NCBI GenBank assembly: GCA_964465145.1
Contig: CAYXJR010000062.1
Coordinates: 1-26,083, forward strand
Length of the DNA: 26,083 nucleotides
Reading direction: 5' to 3'
Source of the DNA: JAUVKA01 sp964465145
Lineage (GTDB): Bacteria; Bacteroidota; Bacteroidia; Bacteroidales; UBA12481
A model generated the notes under the pieces. It was not told where the DNA came from, made no database searches, and worked only from the letters and a program-made list of their open reading frames with translations. A program made the translations under genes and the position numbers. Below are positions 23,050 through 26,083 of this stretch, in pieces. Numbering within the stretch: position 1 is the first letter of the stretch; each line of letters begins with the position of its first letter.

Positions 23050-26037
23050 TTATTTAACCATGAACATGGTTGTCTTTTTCTGACTGTTGGCGTTCATCCG
23101 GATCATATATGCTCCAGACTGGAGGTCATCAACTTCGATACTATAATCATTATCGCCGGCTGACATATTATTGAGAGTTATCAGCTTGACCATTCGTCCC
23201 TGAAGGTCGAAGATCTGGAATTCCACATCTCCAGCCTTATCCAGTTTGTAATGAATCTGGGCCAGGTCGGCAACTGGGTTAGGATAGATATTAACATCAA
23301 TGTTGGTTTCAGCGATTATAACCGGACCCGTACTTGTGGCACCTTTAGTAGAGAATGTTTCGGATTTCCACAATCCACGGCCAAAGGTAGCGGCATAAAC
23401 CACTCCATGATTTTCAATACCCCATTCGGCATTGTTCTCAAAATATTGCTGACGAAGTTCGAAAACAGGAACTATTTCCATTCCATTTGCGTTTTCGCTT
23501 GACCAGCTTGGTGAGGCGCTAAAGATATCCTTAGTGGACCAAACTCCATATTCTGTACCTACAACTACTTCTTTGCTGTCTCTCCAGTTGAACATAGCAT
23601 CAAATACCGGGGCCTGCGGCAGGTTACCTTGAATGGGTACAAATGCATGTGTGGAATCGGCAGCGGTGGTGGCTGTTCTTGAAATGTAAATGAAGTTATC
23701 ATTGCCATAGTTACCTGTAGTTACAATCACGTTGTCGGGATTGTTAGGATCAACATTAATACTGGTAGGAATCTGGTCAAAATGTCCAATTTCTGCAGTT
23801 TCCTCAACATATGTAGGTAGACCTGTCATAGGATCAAAACCTGTATCTGTACAAGTTGTACTCCTGCTCCGTGCATTCTGTAAATTGGATATACGATACA
23901 CTTTATAATGTTGATCGGAGACATCCCATATAGCGGTATATAAATAATTTCCATCCCTGGAGAATTCGATCTCAATAACGACGTCATTAGTCTGAACCCT
24001 TGCTATATTTTTCGATTTCCTTGGTATTACTGAATAGAATTTTCCCCGAAATTCATCCCGTATATTTAAGGCTCCACGGTTGACTTTCACTGCGGCAATA
24101 TCTTTTTTTCCAATAGCCACCATTCCCTGGTATGTGTCATGTATCATCAGGGTATCACCAACACTAAGGGTTTCATCCAGAACTTTTCTCAGTGGACGTG
24201 CGCCGAGTGCAGAATTAGTGACAACGGTTTCACCGGCGGTATAATCCCTGTCGGCAATATACATAATGCTATCCCAGCTCAAGGGATCGTTAAAACTTTC
24301 CCAGATAGCCATTGGTGTTAGCCAAGGCCCTCCCCCTCCAACAGGTTGGTAATCAGCCTGGGTTGTAACCTGGCCTTCAGTAATCATCCTCCTGTGAAGT
24401 GCTCCACCAGGAGTAGTATAGAATTTCATATTCGGATCAATCATTGACATACCCACTTCACCACCATGACGAAAACTGAAGAATGTTGCGAAAGGTGGTT
24501 GTCCACCCCACCAGTCGGCATACATAGGATCATTACCCTGATAGTCGATATAAAGGATACCATTATCCAGGCTGCCTCCAAGGACTTCACCTTTATTGGA
24601 GAAAGCAACTGAGAAAAACTGGGTAACATTGAAATTACGGTTTAATTGTCTCCAGGTATCACCTTTATTATTAGTGACAGATATACCTCCGTTAGTTCCA
24701 ACGAAAACAGTATTGGGGTCGGTTGGATGCCATACGATGGTATGTTGGTTAATGTGCACATAAAAGCCCCTGTTCCGTAGTTCAGTGGGTTCGGTAAGAG
24801 TTATTTTCTCCCATCCTGTGGCATAGGACCAACTCCACATGTCCTGTCCCCCAACCAAGATGAAATCAGGGTTGCTGGGATCTACTGCAAGGGCAATATT
24901 GTAATCACCTTTATTGCCCAGGAATTCAAATAAGCTGGATCCACCCGGTCCAATCACTTTCCATGTTTGTCCTTTATCGGTAGACTGATAAACATTTTCC
25001 AACGGCCATGCTGTTGCTACACCCAGGTTGTTTCTGGTATAACCAGCAGCAATGCAATAGATGTAATTCGGATCGCTTGGGGCAAAAGCAAATTTTAGCC
25101 TGGAAATTTCCAGTTCATTGATTAGCCTGACGGTATCTACATCTCCGTTGGTTGCTGATTTTTTTACGAAGCTGCCTGCATTGCCATTGGCAGATAAATA
25201 GGCAACATTTCCGACAGAGGCAATAACTGTCCCATCGCTGCCCACCTGGACATCAGAGGAAACGCCATCCATATCGGGTATAGGATTCACCCAGGACTGG
25301 CCGCCGTTATCCGACATGCGTAAGCCCATTTTTGTTGCAGCATAAAGCCTGTTGGCATTGCTGGGGTCTGCTGCAAGGGCATTTACCCAGATAAAAGCTG
25401 ACTGGGCCTCATCGCCGGTCCAGGTTGAGGAAACATGCTGATAGGAGTTTCCACCATCGGTAGACTTCCAAATCCCCTGACCTGGAAAACCAAAATATGC
25501 GTTATCTGGAATTCCTTCCACTATAGCCATGCCTTCGCCTGTTCCAAAGTAAATGTCACCATTACTAGTCCGGCAAATTGCAGAGACTACCTGGTTATCA
25601 AAAAGTTTTCCGTCGGTGGTGTGGGTTTTGGACCAGGAAGTTCCTCCTGTTGTGGATTTCCACAAACCTCCACCCACACTACCTGCGTAACAAATAGAAG
25701 GATTTGTAGGGTCAACAATGAAAGCCCGAGTCCGACCCCCAATGTTGTTGGGGCCTAATTCATCCCATGCCATATTCAACGAGTTTCCGCTTTTTTTAGT
25801 CAGGTCGATAACTTGTTGTTGGGCACGTAGTAAGTATTCAAGGCTCACTTCTCCGGAGTACTGGTTTGCACGACGAGCATGGAGCCAGCTTTCAGGATTC
25901 ATCGGGTCGAGGAACTTGACTTCCTGGTTATTCTCACCAGTCAGCATAACCTCTCCCGTAATTCTTTCCTGCGCATAGGACGAGAATCCTGCTGTCAGAA
26001 CAAGGGCAATTGCAAAGAGTAAATGTTTGTTTTTCAT
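23050..26037 (-). CDS. Secreted BNR/sortilin-type propeller protein with T9SS sorting domain
   Basis: A 995-residue exported protein. A signal peptide (about 1-22, ending SSYAQ) is followed by many Asp-box (BNR) motifs of S-x-D-x-G-x-(T/S)-W type, such as WKSTTGGTSW, WKSTDGGNSY, MSDNGGQSW and YQSTDKGQTW, typical of sortilin/Vps10-like or glycosidase beta-propellers. A C-terminal domain of about 75 residues begins near VNIYPNPVADLAQIHYKL and ends TTMFMVK; this is the type A (Por) sorting signal recognised by the type IX secretion system and removed at the outer membrane. The protein therefore probably ends up on the cell surface or outside the cell. No catalytic residue set for sialidase or another glycosidase is evident. 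The gene has its own terminator; TAGTTTAC lies shortly upstream of the start as a one-mismatch -7 candidate. Confidence 0.9.
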   Translation of the reverse strand: MKNKHLLFAIALVLTAGFSSYAQERITGEVMLTGENNQEVKFLDPMNPESWLHARRANQYSGEVSLEYLLRAQQQVIDLTKKSGNSLNMAWDELGPNNIGGRTRAFIVDPTNPSICYAGSVGGGLWKSTTGGTSWSKTHTTDGKLFDNQVVSAICRTSNGDIYFGTGEGMAIVEGIPDNAYFGFPGQGIWKSTDGGNSYQHVSSTWTGDEAQSAFIWVNALAADPSNANRLYAATKMGLRMSDNGGQSWVNPIPDMDGVSSDVQVGSDGTVIASVGNVAYLSANGNAGSFVKKSATNGDVDTVRLINELEISRLKFAFAPSDPNYIYCIAAGYTRNNLGVATAWPLENVYQSTDKGQTWKVIGPGGSSLFEFLGNKGDYNIALAVDPSNPDFILVGGQDMWSWSYATGWEKITLTEPTELRNRGFYVHINQHTIVWHPTDPNTVFVGTNGGISVTNNKGDTWRQLNRNFNVTQFFSVAFSNKGEVLGGSLDNGILYIDYQGNDPMYADWWGGQPPFATFFSFRHGGEVGMSMIDPNMKFYTTPGGALHRRMITEGQVTTQADYQPVGGGGPWLTPMAIWESFNDPLSWDSIMYIADRDYTAGETVVTNSALGARPLRKVLDETLSVGDTLMIHDTYQGMVAIGKKDIAAVKVNRGALNIRDEFRGKFYSVIPRKSKNIARVQTNDVVIEIEFSRDGNYLYTAIWDVSDQHYKVYRISNLQNARSRSTTCTDTGFDPMTGLPTYVEETAEIGHFDQIPTSINVDPNNPDNVIVTTGNYGNDNFIYISRTATTAADSTHAFVPIQGNLPQAPVFDAMFNWRDSKEVVVGTEYGVWSTKDIFSASPSWSSENANGMEIVPVFELRQQYFENNAEWGIENHGVVYAATFGRGLWKSETFSTKGATSTGPVIIAETNIDVNIYPNPVADLAQIHYKLDKAGDVEFQIFDLQGRMVKLITLNNMSAGDNDYSIEVDDLQSGAYMIRMNANSQKKTTMFMVK

Positions 26038-26083
26038 GTGTATATAATTTTGTAAACTATTGAAATTCAGTAAAATAAAAAAA

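Noticed and set aside
1..26083. Mobile elements, integrated phage, toxin-antitoxin pairs, defence systems or tRNA genes.
   Set aside because: I found no transposase, integrase, phage structural gene or tRNA cloverleaf, and gene content and base composition are uniform housekeeping type across the window.

Overview
The window looks like chromosomal DNA from a member of the Bacteroidota, probably Bacteroidales or a near relative. Four observations support this: a 287-residue RpoD-type sigma factor starting MRQLKITK, a Rho factor with a long charged linker, -7 promoter elements matching TAnnTTTG with almost no Shine-Dalgarno sites, and a large secreted protein with a type IX secretion (Por) C-terminal domain. 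I see no insertion sequence, prophage, CRISPR array, tRNA or resistance gene. This is mostly housekeeping DNA, and the unexplained material lies between genes.

Layout. 1-220 is an array of 8-bp tandem repeats with no G on the + strand, running up to rpe (221-874). A hairpin separates rpe from a convergent rpoD-family gene (984-1847, -). A promoter then drives rho (2097-3821) through a leader of about 115 nt. The rho-nifJ gap holds a terminator-like hairpin, two inverted arrays of a 7-bp repeat and a nine-C run. Single-chain pyruvate:ferredoxin oxidoreductase nifJ (4130-7654) follows. Next come a perfect-consensus promoter, about 165 nt of strongly structured non-coding DNA and a 15-bp terminator hairpin: a candidate small RNA near 7724-7922.

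The + strand continues with ruvX, def and a TPR-type lipoprotein (tight spacing), comEC, and the potassium-uptake pair trkA-trkH. On the - strand lie a PD40 lipoprotein, a TalC-type transaldolase and a YrdC/YciO-family gene, ending directly against trkH. The SRP RNA gene (ffs, -) and a DUF4199 membrane protein (+) start from back-to-back promoters. DUF4199, a polyprenyl-phosphate-type glycosyltransferase, a zinc-ribbon methyltransferase and a second glycosyltransferase form an overlapping operon suggesting surface-glycan work. The - strand then carries miaA overlapping a LuxC-type acyl-CoA reductase, gap (GAPDH), and a 995-residue T9SS-secreted propeller protein.

How the genes relate: rpe, tal, gap and nifJ belong to central carbon metabolism (pentose phosphate, glycolysis, pyruvate oxidation with reduced ferredoxin), which fits an anaerobic or facultative lifestyle. 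rpoD, rho, def, miaA, ruvX and ffs serve gene expression and protein export. No gene system in the window is clearly new. The best candidates for something undescribed are the small RNA after nifJ, the G-free octamer array before rpe, and the C-rich leader of rho.
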